A DNA stretch of 64,000 nucleotides. It comes from Pseudomonadota bacterium. Its GTDB lineage: Bacteria > Pseudomonadota > Alphaproteobacteria > UBA8366. The notes beneath the pieces are model-generated. The model worked only from the letters and a program-made list of their open reading frames with translations, was not told the DNA's origin and ran no database searches. The position numbers were made by a program, and so were the translations under genes. The DNA lies in contig JAYZAS010000002.1 in NCBI GenBank assembly GCA_036339585.1, forward strand, positions 62,001 through 126,000, given 5' to 3'. Below, piece after piece: positions 34,549 to 43,434 of the stretch; position 1 is the stretch's first letter, and every line of letters begins with the position of its first letter.

Positions 34549-35922
34549 ATGAAAGACACCACCCAAAAATCAAATTTCCTAAGCCCGGAAGACTTGCAAA
34601 CGTTGCTCTGCACAAACCTTAATCAAGAAAATCTTGCAAAAGAAATAGCAAAATTTTTTGACCGTTTATTTCCAATTATGCGAAGTATCACGGGGGATGG
34701 CGTTCGTGAAACGATCAAAATTCTATCTGAATTGCAACAACTAGAGTGCTTGGAAACTGCTTCGGGCACGCAGGTTTTTGACTGGATAGTGCCGAAAGAA
34801 TGGGTCTTCAGGGAAGCATATATAAAGGGGCCTAGTGGCAAAAAGCTGCTTGATGTCAACGATCATACTTTACACCTACTAAACTATTCCGCTCCATTTC
34901 AAGGAACCTTAAGCCGGAGTGATTTGGACAAACATTTGTATAGTTTGCCCGAGCAGCCTGACGCCATTCCATACGTCACTAGTTACTACGATGAAAGATG
35001 GGGTTTTTGTCTGCCCCACAAACTGCGTATGGCGATGCCAGATGGCGACTACCAAGTTCTCATAGACACTGAGTTTGTTGACGGTGCGCTAACAATTGGT
35101 GAATGTGTGTTACCCGGCGAGAGTAACGATGAAGTTTTGATTTCTACAAATATCTGTCACCCCTCTCTTGCTAATAATGAACTTTCTGGCCCACTCGTTA
35201 CAGCATTTTTGGCACGATTAGTCGCAAGTTGGCCTAACCGCAGACTTACTTACAGATTTGTGTTTTTACCCGAGACCATCGGCAGTCTAGTTTACTTGGC
35301 GCATTTTGGAGAACACCTAAAATCACACGTAATTGCAGGATATCAAATTGTCTGTGTTGGTACCGACCATCCCTACCTTTTAAAAACGTCGCGCCAAGAG
35401 CAAACCCTTGCCGACCGGGCGGCCAAAACAGCACTCAAACACCTACTTGATGGAGATTTTGAAATGCGAGACTTCAGAGCAGATTGGGGGAGCGATGAAC
35501 GACAATATTGCTCACCTGGCTTTAATCTGCCTGTAGCTTCCATATTGCGATCAATTTATGATGAATATCCAGAATATCACACCTCGCTGGATGATCGTTC
35601 TTTCATATCATTTTCATCAATGGCAGAAACAATTCAAACATGCGCCTTCATATTGCAGCACATTGAAAATAACAGAACGTATTTAAGCCAAGTTCCACAC
35701 GGTGAAGTCCAACTCGGTCGGCGTGGCCTATATCCAACCCTCGGAAATTATCAAGAAAATCTTGATCAAGTTTCTGCAATGCTGTGGCTAATGAATTTAT
35801 CTGATGGAGACAACGACCTTATTTCAGTGGCTGAACGAAGCGGCTGTGACATTCGACTACTCCACCATTTTGCAAAAGTATTCTGTGAGATCGGCCTGCT
35901 GAAAGAAAAAACTGATGGTTAA
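34549..35922 (+). CDS. DUF4910/DUF2172 aminopeptidase-like protein
   Basis: 457 residues resembling the DUF4910/DUF2172 family, a zinc-aminopeptidase fold with a C-terminal winged-helix-like part. The motif ICHPSLANNELSGPLVTA near residue 200 carries the candidate metal ligands His and Asn/Glu, and LPETIGSLVYLA gives a downstream Glu. Homologues occur in nonulosonic-acid loci; from memory, the Campylobacter flagellin-glycan gene Cj1295, linked to di-O-methylglyceroyl pseudaminic acid, is of this type. GGGAAAT precedes the ATG. Being a few bases after the SDR-ACP gene suggests a role in handling an acylated amino sugar. Peptidase activity is not shown. Confidence 0.8.
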   Translation: MKDTTQKSNFLSPEDLQTLLCTNLNQENLAKEIAKFFDRLFPIMRSITGDGVRETIKILSELQQLECLETASGTQVFDWIVPKEWVFREAYIKGPSGKKLLDVNDHTLHLLNYSAPFQGTLSRSDLDKHLYSLPEQPDAIPYVTSYYDERWGFCLPHKLRMAMPDGDYQVLIDTEFVDGALTIGECVLPGESNDEVLISTNICHPSLANNELSGPLVTAFLARLVASWPNRRLTYRFVFLPETIGSLVYLAHFGEHLKSHVIAGYQIVCVGTDHPYLLKTSRQEQTLADRAAKTALKHLLDGDFEMRDFRADWGSDERQYCSPGFNLPVASILRSIYDEYPEYHTSLDDRSFISFSSMAETIQTCAFILQHIENNRTYLSQVPHGEVQLGRRGLYPTLGNYQENLDQVSAMLWLMNLSDGDNDLISVAERSGCDIRLLHHFAKVFCEIGLLKEKTDG

Positions 35923-36919
35923 AAAATCCATCCCGGTGCCTGATGCAATGCCCGATGATCTAATCTGTGCCTGCAAAGGCTTAAGGGTCAAAGATTATCA
36001 TAAGGAACTGCAAGAGAATCCTGAGGTCTCGTTTGAAGACGTACTTAATAAAACTGGGGCCGGCAGCAGCTGCACCGCGTGTCTTCTTGACTTAGAATAC
36101 TTCTACGTCAGTTTGCCGCGTGAAAAAAATTCGTCCGACAAACCTGCTAAAGCAAGCATGGCGGGCGAGCGTTCATTAAAGCGAAAAATATTTGATTTTA
36201 TAGATAAAATATCTCCGTCTGTTCCTTACAGGCTAGCCAACCGATTTCCTATAATATCAGGCGCCGGAATAGACCAACACATTTGGGTGTCGAATCGCAG
36301 TTTGCTTTTTGAGGGTGACCGTTGTGGCCCCTCCTTTGACGTAGATTTTACCGCTCGTGACGCTGCCGGTAATATATGCCACCGGCAGCGGTTAAGCGTT
36401 AAACCGGAAGCCGCTCTTGATTTAGTGGTTTCAAAATTTATCGAACCACCACAAGGCAATAGTGAGCTCGCCATCGGTTCGGTTGAAGTCATACGCCGCG
36501 GTAGAAAACAAGGTTTCCGTGGCACAACACGGCCCCAAACTGAGATATTAGCTCGTGATGGAACTTGCTCGGTACATGGGCAAAGTTACAAATATCCAGG
36601 AGAAAGGTGGTTCTCTCTTACCCACATCCCAAACGATCAAAGGGTATTTCTATCATTCATAAACTTTGCTGCAACCGAGAATAAAGTGGCAATCGAGTAC
36701 CCAATGAATGTGGAAGATCTTCAGTTGAGAAAAAGACGGTTTGTTACCAAAATACCGGGCAACGGTGCCCACATTCATGAAATACAAGTAACGAACTCAG
36801 AAGCAACAGCCTTGGCTGGTCGGCACTTGGCCATAAAGTGGTCTGCAAGTGCTGAATATAATTGTCACATATTCTGTGCAAGCCCTGACTTGGGCCGACT
36901 TTCTATAGACCATTCTTAG
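35915..36919 (+). CDS. Protein with BFD-like [2Fe-2S] motif and beta-rich C-terminal region
   Basis: 334 residues of unfamiliar architecture. Residues 15-60 carry Cys18, Cys20, Cys53 and Cys56 (CxC-x32-CxxC, in ICACKG and SSCTACLLD), matching the spacing of BFD-like [2Fe-2S] domains. A linker rich in Lys and Ser follows, then from about residue 110 a beta-strand-rich region (SGAGIDQHIWVSN, RWFSLTHIPNDQRVFLSFINF) of unknown fold. It overlaps the upstream stop by eight bases. An electron-transfer or iron-sulfur delivery role next to a radical SAM enzyme is possible. I do not recognise the C-terminal region. Confidence 0.65.
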   Translation: MVKKSIPVPDAMPDDLICACKGLRVKDYHKELQENPEVSFEDVLNKTGAGSSCTACLLDLEYFYVSLPREKNSSDKPAKASMAGERSLKRKIFDFIDKISPSVPYRLANRFPIISGAGIDQHIWVSNRSLLFEGDRCGPSFDVDFTARDAAGNICHRQRLSVKPEAALDLVVSKFIEPPQGNSELAIGSVEVIRRGRKQGFRGTTRPQTEILARDGTCSVHGQSYKYPGERWFSLTHIPNDQRVFLSFINFAATENKVAIEYPMNVEDLQLRKRRFVTKIPGNGAHIHEIQVTNSEATALAGRHLAIKWSASAEYNCHIFCASPDLGRLSIDHS

Positions 36920-36935
36920 CAACAGGTTTCCTACC

Positions 36936-37781
36936 ATGGCTACTAACTATTTCGTCCCCCGAATTTATTTGTTGCCGCCAGGCTATCACATGCACTTAGA
37001 ACCCCCTTACCCTGCCTATGGAAAAGCACTGGCGAATGGCTCTGCAGAATTAACATGTATTACCCGGGTCGTGCACGAGGGGAAAGTTGTAACAGAGACT
37101 TCAGTATCTCTTTTGTATGAGGGTGGACAATTAGTTTCAGAAACACCAAAGCCTATAATTTGGCATGATCATGGTGCGGATTGGGGAGAACATCCAGGAT
37201 TTCTAGAGCTCGATATTCAAACAAAAAATGGCGAAACCTCAATACAAGATTACATAGGCCCCGTTGCCTACGCCACTTACTATGCCCCCGGACGTAAGGC
37301 TGTTTTTGCTGATGCACCACTGAAATATGCCTCACCGCCAACTATCGCACAAATTGCAGAATATGGGCGTTTTGTTGAAGGGCAAGCAATCGCTCGCATA
37401 CATCGATCGCGCGATTATGGAGAGTCTATAGCACTTATCAATCCTTACAGACGCCCCATACTGGCAACATTAGCAGGTCACGATGGCCACAAGTTGCCTC
37501 GTCTTAAAGTTCCTCCTTACGCCTGCCGTATTTTGCGAATTAATGATATGCTGAGCCCCGAAGAAGCTGAATGGGTAGGACATGTCCAGATCACCGCTAA
37601 CAATCGTGTTGTTCTGTATGACATTAAGCATTCTCTCGCTGACCCGACACTTTTTAGCCATTTTGAACATCTTGACCCCTTTCGGGCCGATCCAACTCAT
37701 TTGCCGGCATTCAAGTGGCTCCGGATTAGTATTGGTAAATTCTTGGCAAAACGTGGCATTTATTTTCGCCCTTCTTACTAA
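36936..37781 (+). CDS. Uncharacterised protein
   Basis: 281 residues; I recognise no family. The sequence has many Pro, Gly and aromatic residues and looks beta-rich, with no signal peptide or membrane segment. Notable parts are HMHLEPPYPAYGK near residue 24, IWHDHGADWGEHPGFLELD around residues 75-93 with three His and two Trp, and LPRLKVPPYACRILRIND. The His/Trp cluster could form a metal or ligand site. It follows the BFD-domain protein by 16 bases and precedes the capsule-type transferase by 21, so it belongs to the operon. The C-terminal part of the preceding protein has a similar beta-rich character, so the two could be related or partners. Confidence 0.6.
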   Translation: MATNYFVPRIYLLPPGYHMHLEPPYPAYGKALANGSAELTCITRVVHEGKVVTETSVSLLYEGGQLVSETPKPIIWHDHGADWGEHPGFLELDIQTKNGETSIQDYIGPVAYATYYAPGRKAVFADAPLKYASPPTIAQIAEYGRFVEGQAIARIHRSRDYGESIALINPYRRPILATLAGHDGHKLPRLKVPPYACRILRINDMLSPEEAEWVGHVQITANNRVVLYDIKHSLADPTLFSHFEHLDPFRADPTHLPAFKWLRISIGKFLAKRGIYFRPSY

Positions 37782-37802
37782 ATTGGTGAAGTTGTCTCTC
37801 TG

Positions 37803-39350
37803 ATGGTTCAGCAAAGGTATATTTGGATTTTTCCTACTCTTTTGCATCGCTGGTTATGGAAAGATCTTGCGAGAGAATTGGAGAAAAAACTGGGACTACG
37901 ACCTTTATTCATAATTGCTGATGAGCAAGACAGACAATTTTGGGAGCGGCAGTTTGACGAACCATTGGATGCTGAGATTGCTGTTCACTTTGACTACCTG
38001 AGCTACGCCTTGGATGCCAGTGAAAAAAGTGTAACTGACCATGAAGTAATTTGCCGCGCCGCTAACTTTGAAAAAACCCATGGGATCACACTGATGCGAG
38101 ACATGGTGCTTGGCTGCCGACATATTGGTCGCGCTTTTATACTCGGAGGAGAGGGCCACCCCGCATCCAACGTGTCAAAAATGATAACCCGCCAAGGCGC
38201 GGTACACACTTGCATGGCTATAACTGATGATTTTGAGAAAATGGCTGAGAACTATCCTCCTGGCTTGATGCTAGTTGGGGGAGGTGGTGGTGGTGTTTAT
38301 ATGAAGTCAGCATGCCTGATCGCTCGACAAAACCGAGTTCCATTCCGATCCCTGGTGCATTCGAGGTTTGCCGACTATTACCTGTGGGCTGACAGTGAAT
38401 TCGAAGAATCTGAGTGCTTCCGACAATTTCACACTTCACAGCCCGCCCCGCGAAAAGTCGATATTGAATATGTACATAAACACCTCACACCGACGGGCTT
38501 ATCTGTTGTAGGGTTTGCACAAATGCAAGAAGGGTCTGATTGGCTCAAGATAATGAGACGAATTGTCATTATCCTCCTGCGAAATATTTATGGTAGGTTA
38601 CGCGGTTATCGAAAGAGCCGTGTAGGACCCTCCTCTTTAGAGACAGCACGCATGATAATTCGCCAGCGTTTTGATCGAAAAAAACTAAAAAAACTAGCTA
38701 CTATCAGAATTGAAGACATACCGGCCGCAGAAAAGGTTATCTATTTTCCTTTACAAACCGAACCCGAACATTCACTTAACGTTCTATCTCCAGAACATAG
38801 CAATCAACTCGCAACAGCGGTTGAGTTAGCTCTCAGTTTGCCGGCCGATGCCATCTTAGCAGTAAAAGAACACCCATACCAAATTGGCCGGCGAACGAAA
38901 GGCACTTATGAGACTCTGGCGGCTCTCCCCAATGTTGCATTCATAGATATTGATGAAAGCAGTGTTGACATCATTAAGCGCGCAGACCTTGTCGCGGTTA
39001 TTAGTAGTTCAGCAGGCTATGAGGCAGCCGCATTAGGAAAACCAGTATTGCATTTTGGTCGACATGGACAGGCGCTCGATCTTCCACATGTTTATGGAAT
39101 TAAGGGATTTTCTGATCTGACTCATATCCCGGAAATTATTGCAAATAATACTGAAGAAGCAAAAAAAATCCAACGTCGCGATGGGGCTCGCTACTACCTT
39201 GCAATTGAAAAATACTGTCTGGACATGTCTTCTTTTGATGCTCATGGGCGCACAGCACGACCGACTCCTGAAGAAATATCTGAGATAAGCGGGTCTCTTT
39301 TAAAAACTCTCTCCTCTACATTATTCGATATTTCTGAAACGAGAACCTAG
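37803..39350 (+). CDS. Capsule polysaccharide biosynthesis (KpsC/KpsS-like) protein
   Basis: 515 residues resembling capsule_synth family proteins, CMP-Kdo-type transferases that start capsular glycolipids. The C-terminal half has YFPLQTEPEHSLN, VKEHPYQIGRR, and IISSSAGYEAAALGKPVLHFG near residues 400-420, the usual family signature. The first half contains a second Rossmann-like part (LILVGGGGGGVYMKS-like). The family uses CMP-activated eight- or nine-carbon sugars, which suits a nonulosonic acid locus, so this may transfer CMP-Leg or CMP-Pse (inference). No membrane segment is obvious. Confidence 0.75.
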   Translation: MVQQRYIWIFPTLLHRWLWKDLARELEKKLGLRPLFIIADEQDRQFWERQFDEPLDAEIAVHFDYLSYALDASEKSVTDHEVICRAANFEKTHGITLMRDMVLGCRHIGRAFILGGEGHPASNVSKMITRQGAVHTCMAITDDFEKMAENYPPGLMLVGGGGGGVYMKSACLIARQNRVPFRSLVHSRFADYYLWADSEFEESECFRQFHTSQPAPRKVDIEYVHKHLTPTGLSVVGFAQMQEGSDWLKIMRRIVIILLRNIYGRLRGYRKSRVGPSSLETARMIIRQRFDRKKLKKLATIRIEDIPAAEKVIYFPLQTEPEHSLNVLSPEHSNQLATAVELALSLPADAILAVKEHPYQIGRRTKGTYETLAALPNVAFIDIDESSVDIIKRADLVAVISSSAGYEAAALGKPVLHFGRHGQALDLPHVYGIKGFSDLTHIPEIIANNTEEAKKIQRRDGARYYLAIEKYCLDMSSFDAHGRTARPTPEEISEISGSLLKTLSSTLFDISETRT

Positions 39351-39358
39351 ATGAAAAA

Positions 39359-39946
39359 ATGATCCTATCAGAATTAGAGAAAATAAATATTGATCTTTCT
39401 GGTGAGAAGTGTCGATTGCGGCTATTTGAGGCGAAGCATTTAGAAGATCCTTCATATCTTGCTTGGCTTCGCGACCCAGAAGTAGTCAAAAATCTTAATT
39501 TACCGCATTATCTAGAAACTAACGTTTCCTTCAGTCAGATTTCTGCTTATTGTCATTCTATTTGGAGCTCGCCAGATGATATTTTTTATGCATTGCACCT
39601 TGCCAGCGACGATACTTTCATTGGAACTGTCAAGGCCGGTCATATCAACTGGTATGCAGGAACAGCAGACCTTGGTATATTAATAGGTTTGAGAAAGATG
39701 TGGGGCAAGGGCATAGCCAGCGAAGCCCTATCACTGCTCGCATCCCATCTATTCGAAAAGGCTAAACTGCGCCGCCTCACTGCTGGTGTAATGGATACGA
39801 ACCCCGCAATGATTAGAGTTTTCGAAAAACTTGGTTTCCAGCGTGAGGGGACTTTCCGCCAGCAAGACCGGCTAGGCGACGCGTATATTGACCATATACA
39901 CTTAGGCTGCCTAAAACATGAATTTGTGGAAAAGCAAACCCGATGA
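39359..39946 (+). CDS. GNAT N-acetyltransferase
   Basis: 195-residue RimJ/RimL-like acetyltransferase. The acetyl-CoA pyrophosphate loop is visible in GLRKMWGKGIASEAL (about residues 111-125), followed by KLRRLTAGVMDTNPAMIRVFEKLGFQREG, the typical RimL pattern. It probably acetylates an amino sugar nucleotide, as PseH does in the pseudaminic pathway, but a second PseH-like domain is fused to PseG at 54426. It overlaps the next gene by ATGA. Confidence 0.85.
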   Translation: MILSELEKINIDLSGEKCRLRLFEAKHLEDPSYLAWLRDPEVVKNLNLPHYLETNVSFSQISAYCHSIWSSPDDIFYALHLASDDTFIGTVKAGHINWYAGTADLGILIGLRKMWGKGIASEALSLLASHLFEKAKLRRLTAGVMDTNPAMIRVFEKLGFQREGTFRQQDRLGDAYIDHIHLGCLKHEFVEKQTR

Positions 39947-40773
39947 CTACCACGAACAACAAAGTAGGAGCGCTCATTCCAGTTCGTCTTGATTCCGAAC
40001 GTCTCCCCGGAAAAGCATTGATGGAAATTTGTGGGCGCCCGATAATCTATCACCTCCTAGACAGGGTGACTGCATGCAAACATATCATAACAGAAAATAT
40101 TGTCGTTTGTACAACTGAAGAGCCTTCAGACGATCCGTTAGTAGGGGTAGTTGAGGCTTATGGTGCGAGCATATTTCGAGGCTCCACCGATGATATCATC
40201 GAGCGTTTTCATGCAGCGATTTCCCACTTCAATTTCGATGCGGTGATCCAAGTTGACGGCGATGACCCATTATCTGCCACAGAATATATGAACCTGACTA
40301 TGGACCGTTTGTTAGGCGACACCAATCTTGATATCGTTACCTGCCGGGGATTGCCTCTGGGAACCGCTGTGAAGAGCTTTTCCAAGGACGCGATGGAATT
40401 AGTATTTGACCGCTACCGTTCGACCCAAAATGACACCGGCTTCATATATTACTTTACTAAAACTGGTATTTGTAGGCAGGCAGAAGTTAGCCCTTTGTCG
40501 CCCGACCATATACATGATGAGGCAAGGCTCACACTTGATTACAGACAAGACTTCGAAATGTTTAAAGTAGTATTCGAAGAATTATATACGCCGAGCCACC
40601 TACCCGGACTCTCCGAAGTTGTAAGGTACCTTCGCTCGCATCCCGGAGTTGTCGCACTTAATACCAACTTAAATGAAGAATATTGGAAGCGCACTCAAGA
40701 AAAAGTTGCGCTGAAGTTTGAGGATGAAAGCGGCAAACTTCACAGTATCCCCATGAGCATACCATCAATATGA
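39943..40773 (+). CDS. SpsF-type cytidylyltransferase
   Basis: 276-residue nucleotidyltransferase of the SpsF/NTP_transf class. The N-terminal signature is GALIPVRLDSERLPGKALMEICGRP, and QVDGDDPL supplies the metal-binding Asp. This class activates eight- and nine-carbon sugars as CMP derivatives in some loci, standing in for NeuA/LegF or PseF. Being near WbpG and LegI suggests CMP-legionaminate synthesis (inference). Another protein of the same type is at 53036 in the pseudaminic part. The last 30 residues extend beyond the family core. Confidence 0.8.
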   Translation: MTTTNNKVGALIPVRLDSERLPGKALMEICGRPIIYHLLDRVTACKHIITENIVVCTTEEPSDDPLVGVVEAYGASIFRGSTDDIIERFHAAISHFNFDAVIQVDGDDPLSATEYMNLTMDRLLGDTNLDIVTCRGLPLGTAVKSFSKDAMELVFDRYRSTQNDTGFIYYFTKTGICRQAEVSPLSPDHIHDEARLTLDYRQDFEMFKVVFEELYTPSHLPGLSEVVRYLRSHPGVVALNTNLNEEYWKRTQEKVALKFEDESGKLHSIPMSIPSI

Positions 40774-40785
40774 AAAGGTGAAGCA

Positions 40786-42009
40786 ATGCTTTTCTGTACC
40801 AATTGCGTAATGCCTGACTCCCGCCCAGATCTCGATTTTGATGAAAACGGGGTCTGCGATGCCTGCCGCGCAAGTCAGCGCAAGTATGGCAAACACGTCG
40901 AATCTATTGACTGGGATGACCGGCGAGAACAATTTGAAGAATTGATAGAGAGCTGCCGCAGCAACGATCCTATGAAGTATGACTGCCTGATTGGCGTTTC
41001 TGGCGGAAAGGACTCAACGTACCAAGTCTATGTTGCAAAGGAAGTATTTGGTCTCAACCCATTATGCCTATGCATAGAACCCACCCTGCCCACACCGATC
41101 GGCCGAGAAAATCTATCAAATATTAGCCGCATGGGGGTTGATCTTATACACTTTAAGCAGAACCCAGTAGTCTATGAAAAACTTATCCTTGAGGGCTTTC
41201 GTAGGGTTGGTGATCCAGAGTGGGCCAATCATATGGCAATTTGGTCGCTACCCTTCCGGATGGCTGTTGCCCATGACGTGCCACTTATCCTTTGGGGCGA
41301 ATCACCACAGATGGAATATGGTGGCTTTCACAGGGTCCAAGAGAAGAATATGCGCGAGATGGACGAAGATTGGCTTAACGACTTCGGCTGCCTCAACGGC
41401 CTTCGGCCAGAAGACATGGTGGGCGAAGAACTTGGCATAACACTCGAGGATATGAAGCCCTATCGCATGCCATCCAAGGAGCGGTTACGTGAGGTAGGTG
41501 GAAACAGAGGCTGTGTAGCCGCATTTATCGGATATTTTTTAGAGTGGAACGTACCTAAGAATCTTGAGATCATTGAGGCACGTGGATGGCAGAGGAGGAT
41601 TGGACGTAACGAGATCACCTACACGGACTATGAGGGCCTTGACTGTTATTCAATGCAAATCCACGACTATCTAAAATTTTGCAAATTTGGTTATGGCCGT
41701 GCCACTGACGATGCCTGCCGTGATATTCGCGATGGGATCGCTACCCGCGAGCAAGGCGTGCGCCTCGCGGCCCGCTACGACGGAGGGTACCCGAAGGAAC
41801 TAATTGAACGATTTTGCAATCACTTTCATTTACCACAGCAGGAGTTTGACGAAATTTGCGACAGTTTCACTAATCCGGCAATATTCGAAATGAAAGATGG
41901 CAATTTTCTAAGGGATATAGATGGCAGTCTTGTTATGCGACAAGAAATCCATGCAGCTCGCGATAACCCTTGGGTAGGGTGGGGAATGGCGGGACCAAGA
42001 TCCGAATAA
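40786..42009 (+). CDS. N-acetyl sugar amidotransferase (WbpG/PseA-like)
   Basis: PP-loop ATP-pyrophosphatase-type amidotransferase of 407 residues. Two CxxC pairs (Cys4/Cys7 and Cys24/Cys27) form a zinc knuckle, and the ATP-binding SGGKDS lies at residues 72-77. This family converts an N-acetyl group on a sugar to acetamidino, with ammonia delivered by HisH/HisF paralogues, as in WbpG of Pseudomonas LPS or PseA of Campylobacter. The HisH and HisF paralogues follow directly, making the assignment strong. The likely target is an N-acetyl of Leg, Pse or a hexosamine. Confidence 0.9.
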   Translation: MLFCTNCVMPDSRPDLDFDENGVCDACRASQRKYGKHVESIDWDDRREQFEELIESCRSNDPMKYDCLIGVSGGKDSTYQVYVAKEVFGLNPLCLCIEPTLPTPIGRENLSNISRMGVDLIHFKQNPVVYEKLILEGFRRVGDPEWANHMAIWSLPFRMAVAHDVPLILWGESPQMEYGGFHRVQEKNMREMDEDWLNDFGCLNGLRPEDMVGEELGITLEDMKPYRMPSKERLREVGGNRGCVAAFIGYFLEWNVPKNLEIIEARGWQRRIGRNEITYTDYEGLDCYSMQIHDYLKFCKFGYGRATDDACRDIRDGIATREQGVRLAARYDGGYPKELIERFCNHFHLPQQEFDEICDSFTNPAIFEMKDGNFLRDIDGSLVMRQEIHAARDNPWVGWGMAGPRSE

Positions 42010-42013
42010 ACTC

Positions 42014-42673
42014 ATGATTAGATTTTCTATAATAGATTGTGGCATTGGCAACCTAAGGTCCGTGCAGAAAATATTTGAACGGCTTGACACCGAAGCCATA
42101 ATAACGAACGAGCCTCACAAAGTCGCAGCATGTGATGGAATTGTACTACCCGGTGTTGGCGCTTTTGGTGATGCTATGGCGAAGCTTGAAGATGACGGTA
42201 CCGCCGCGGTAATTCGTCAGCTATCGGGCAAATTCGGCAAGCCTTTGTTAGGCATTTGTCTTGGAATGCAGTTACTGGGACGTACTAGCACTGAAAGTCC
42301 CGGAGTAAAGGGGCTTGGCCTTGTCCCTGGCGAAACTGTTTCTATTGACATTCAAAATGAACGTGACTGGATGGAGCGTAAACTTACGTTACCGCATATC
42401 GGATGGAACACCGTAAGTGCAAAAAACCGATCACAGCTATTTGACGGCCTAGAAAATGAAACAGATTTTTACTTCGTTCATAGTTTACAGTTTAAGCTAA
42501 AAGATCCGACATGGATTGGAGCAACAGTTAGATATGGCAGTGAAATAGTTTGTGCAATTGATCATGGTAATATTTGCGCAACTCAATTTCATCCGGAAAA
42601 GAGCCAAAGGCAGGGGCAGAGATTAATCAAAAATTTTATCACCCGCACCTTACAAGCAAACGTGAGAAATTAA
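42014..42673 (+). CDS. hisH: HisH paralogue, glutaminase subunit
   Basis: Class I glutamine amidotransferase of 219 residues that releases ammonia from glutamine. The nucleophile is Cys82 in GICLGMQLLG, and the catalytic His/Glu are in QFHPEKSQ near the C-terminus. In this context it feeds HisF and the WbpG-like enzyme rather than histidine synthesis. A separate housekeeping hisH should exist elsewhere. Five bases separate it from the amidotransferase stop. The pairing with a HisF lacking a synthase residue supports specialisation. Confidence 0.9.
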   Translation: MIRFSIIDCGIGNLRSVQKIFERLDTEAIITNEPHKVAACDGIVLPGVGAFGDAMAKLEDDGTAAVIRQLSGKFGKPLLGICLGMQLLGRTSTESPGVKGLGLVPGETVSIDIQNERDWMERKLTLPHIGWNTVSAKNRSQLFDGLENETDFYFVHSLQFKLKDPTWIGATVRYGSEIVCAIDHGNICATQFHPEKSQRQGQRLIKNFITRTLQANVRN

Positions 42674-42678
42674 TTCCG

Positions 42679-43434
42679 ATGGTTAAGACCCGTGTCATAC
42701 CACTGTTGCTTCTTAAAGATGGATTGCTAAAAAAACCGATCAAATTTATTAACCCACGTACTGTAGCAAACCCCATATCTATTGTGCGAGTCTTCGAAGC
42801 TAGGCAGGTAGACGAGCTTATTTTGCTCGATATTGGCTCAAGTGCAATGCACAAGAATGTAAATCCTGATATCGTCCGCATGATCACCGAAGAGTTGACA
42901 CTACCATTTGCGTGTGGAGGTGGAATTAATACAATGGAGCAAGTAGCGGAATTAATTGCCGCTGGGGCTGAAAAGATTGTTTTAAATACCGCCGCTGTAG
43001 AAACACCGGAACTTATTAAAGATGTGGCGACACGTTACGGACGCCAAAGCGTTGTCGTTTCCATTGATGCACTTAAAACTGAAACTGGATACAAAGTTTT
43101 TGTTCGCAATGGATCAAAACCAACAAACCTTAACCCCGTAAATTGGGCACAAGAGGTAGAGAAAATAGGTGCTGGCGAAATTCTCATAAACTCGATCGAT
43201 CATGATGGCACCATGGAAGGCTTTGATTGTCAACTAATTCGGTCAGTCGCAGATGCGGTAGCTATCCCCATCATTGCTGCCGGTGGCGCGGGCAAACCGG
43301 AGGATTTTCCCCCTGCAATCCTCCAAGGGCACGCCAGCGCCGTGGCAGCAGGCAGCATTTATCACTATACAAAAACAACTCCAGACATGGTTAAGCACGC
43401 GTTGCACTCCGAAGGTATTCCGGTTCGATTATGA
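42679..43434 (+). CDS. hisF: HisF paralogue, ammonia-channelling subunit
   Basis: TIM-barrel HisF-like protein of 251 residues. Aligned with canonical HisF numbering, Asp11 is replaced by Leu (VIPLLLLKDG) while Asp130 is kept in VVVSIDALK. Asp11 and Asp130 are the paired acid/base residues of the cyclase, so this paralogue probably lacks full synthase activity but can still conduct ammonia from HisH to the WbpG-like enzyme. The frame opens at 42574; ATG 42679 is chosen because it matches the family start. It overlaps the LegC gene start by ATGA. Confidence 0.9.
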   Translation: MVKTRVIPLLLLKDGLLKKPIKFINPRTVANPISIVRVFEARQVDELILLDIGSSAMHKNVNPDIVRMITEELTLPFACGGGINTMEQVAELIAAGAEKIVLNTAAVETPELIKDVATRYGRQSVVVSIDALKTETGYKVFVRNGSKPTNLNPVNWAQEVEKIGAGEILINSIDHDGTMEGFDCQLIRSVADAVAIPIIAAGGAGKPEDFPPAILQGHASAVAAGSIYHYTKTTPDMVKHALHSEGIPVRL

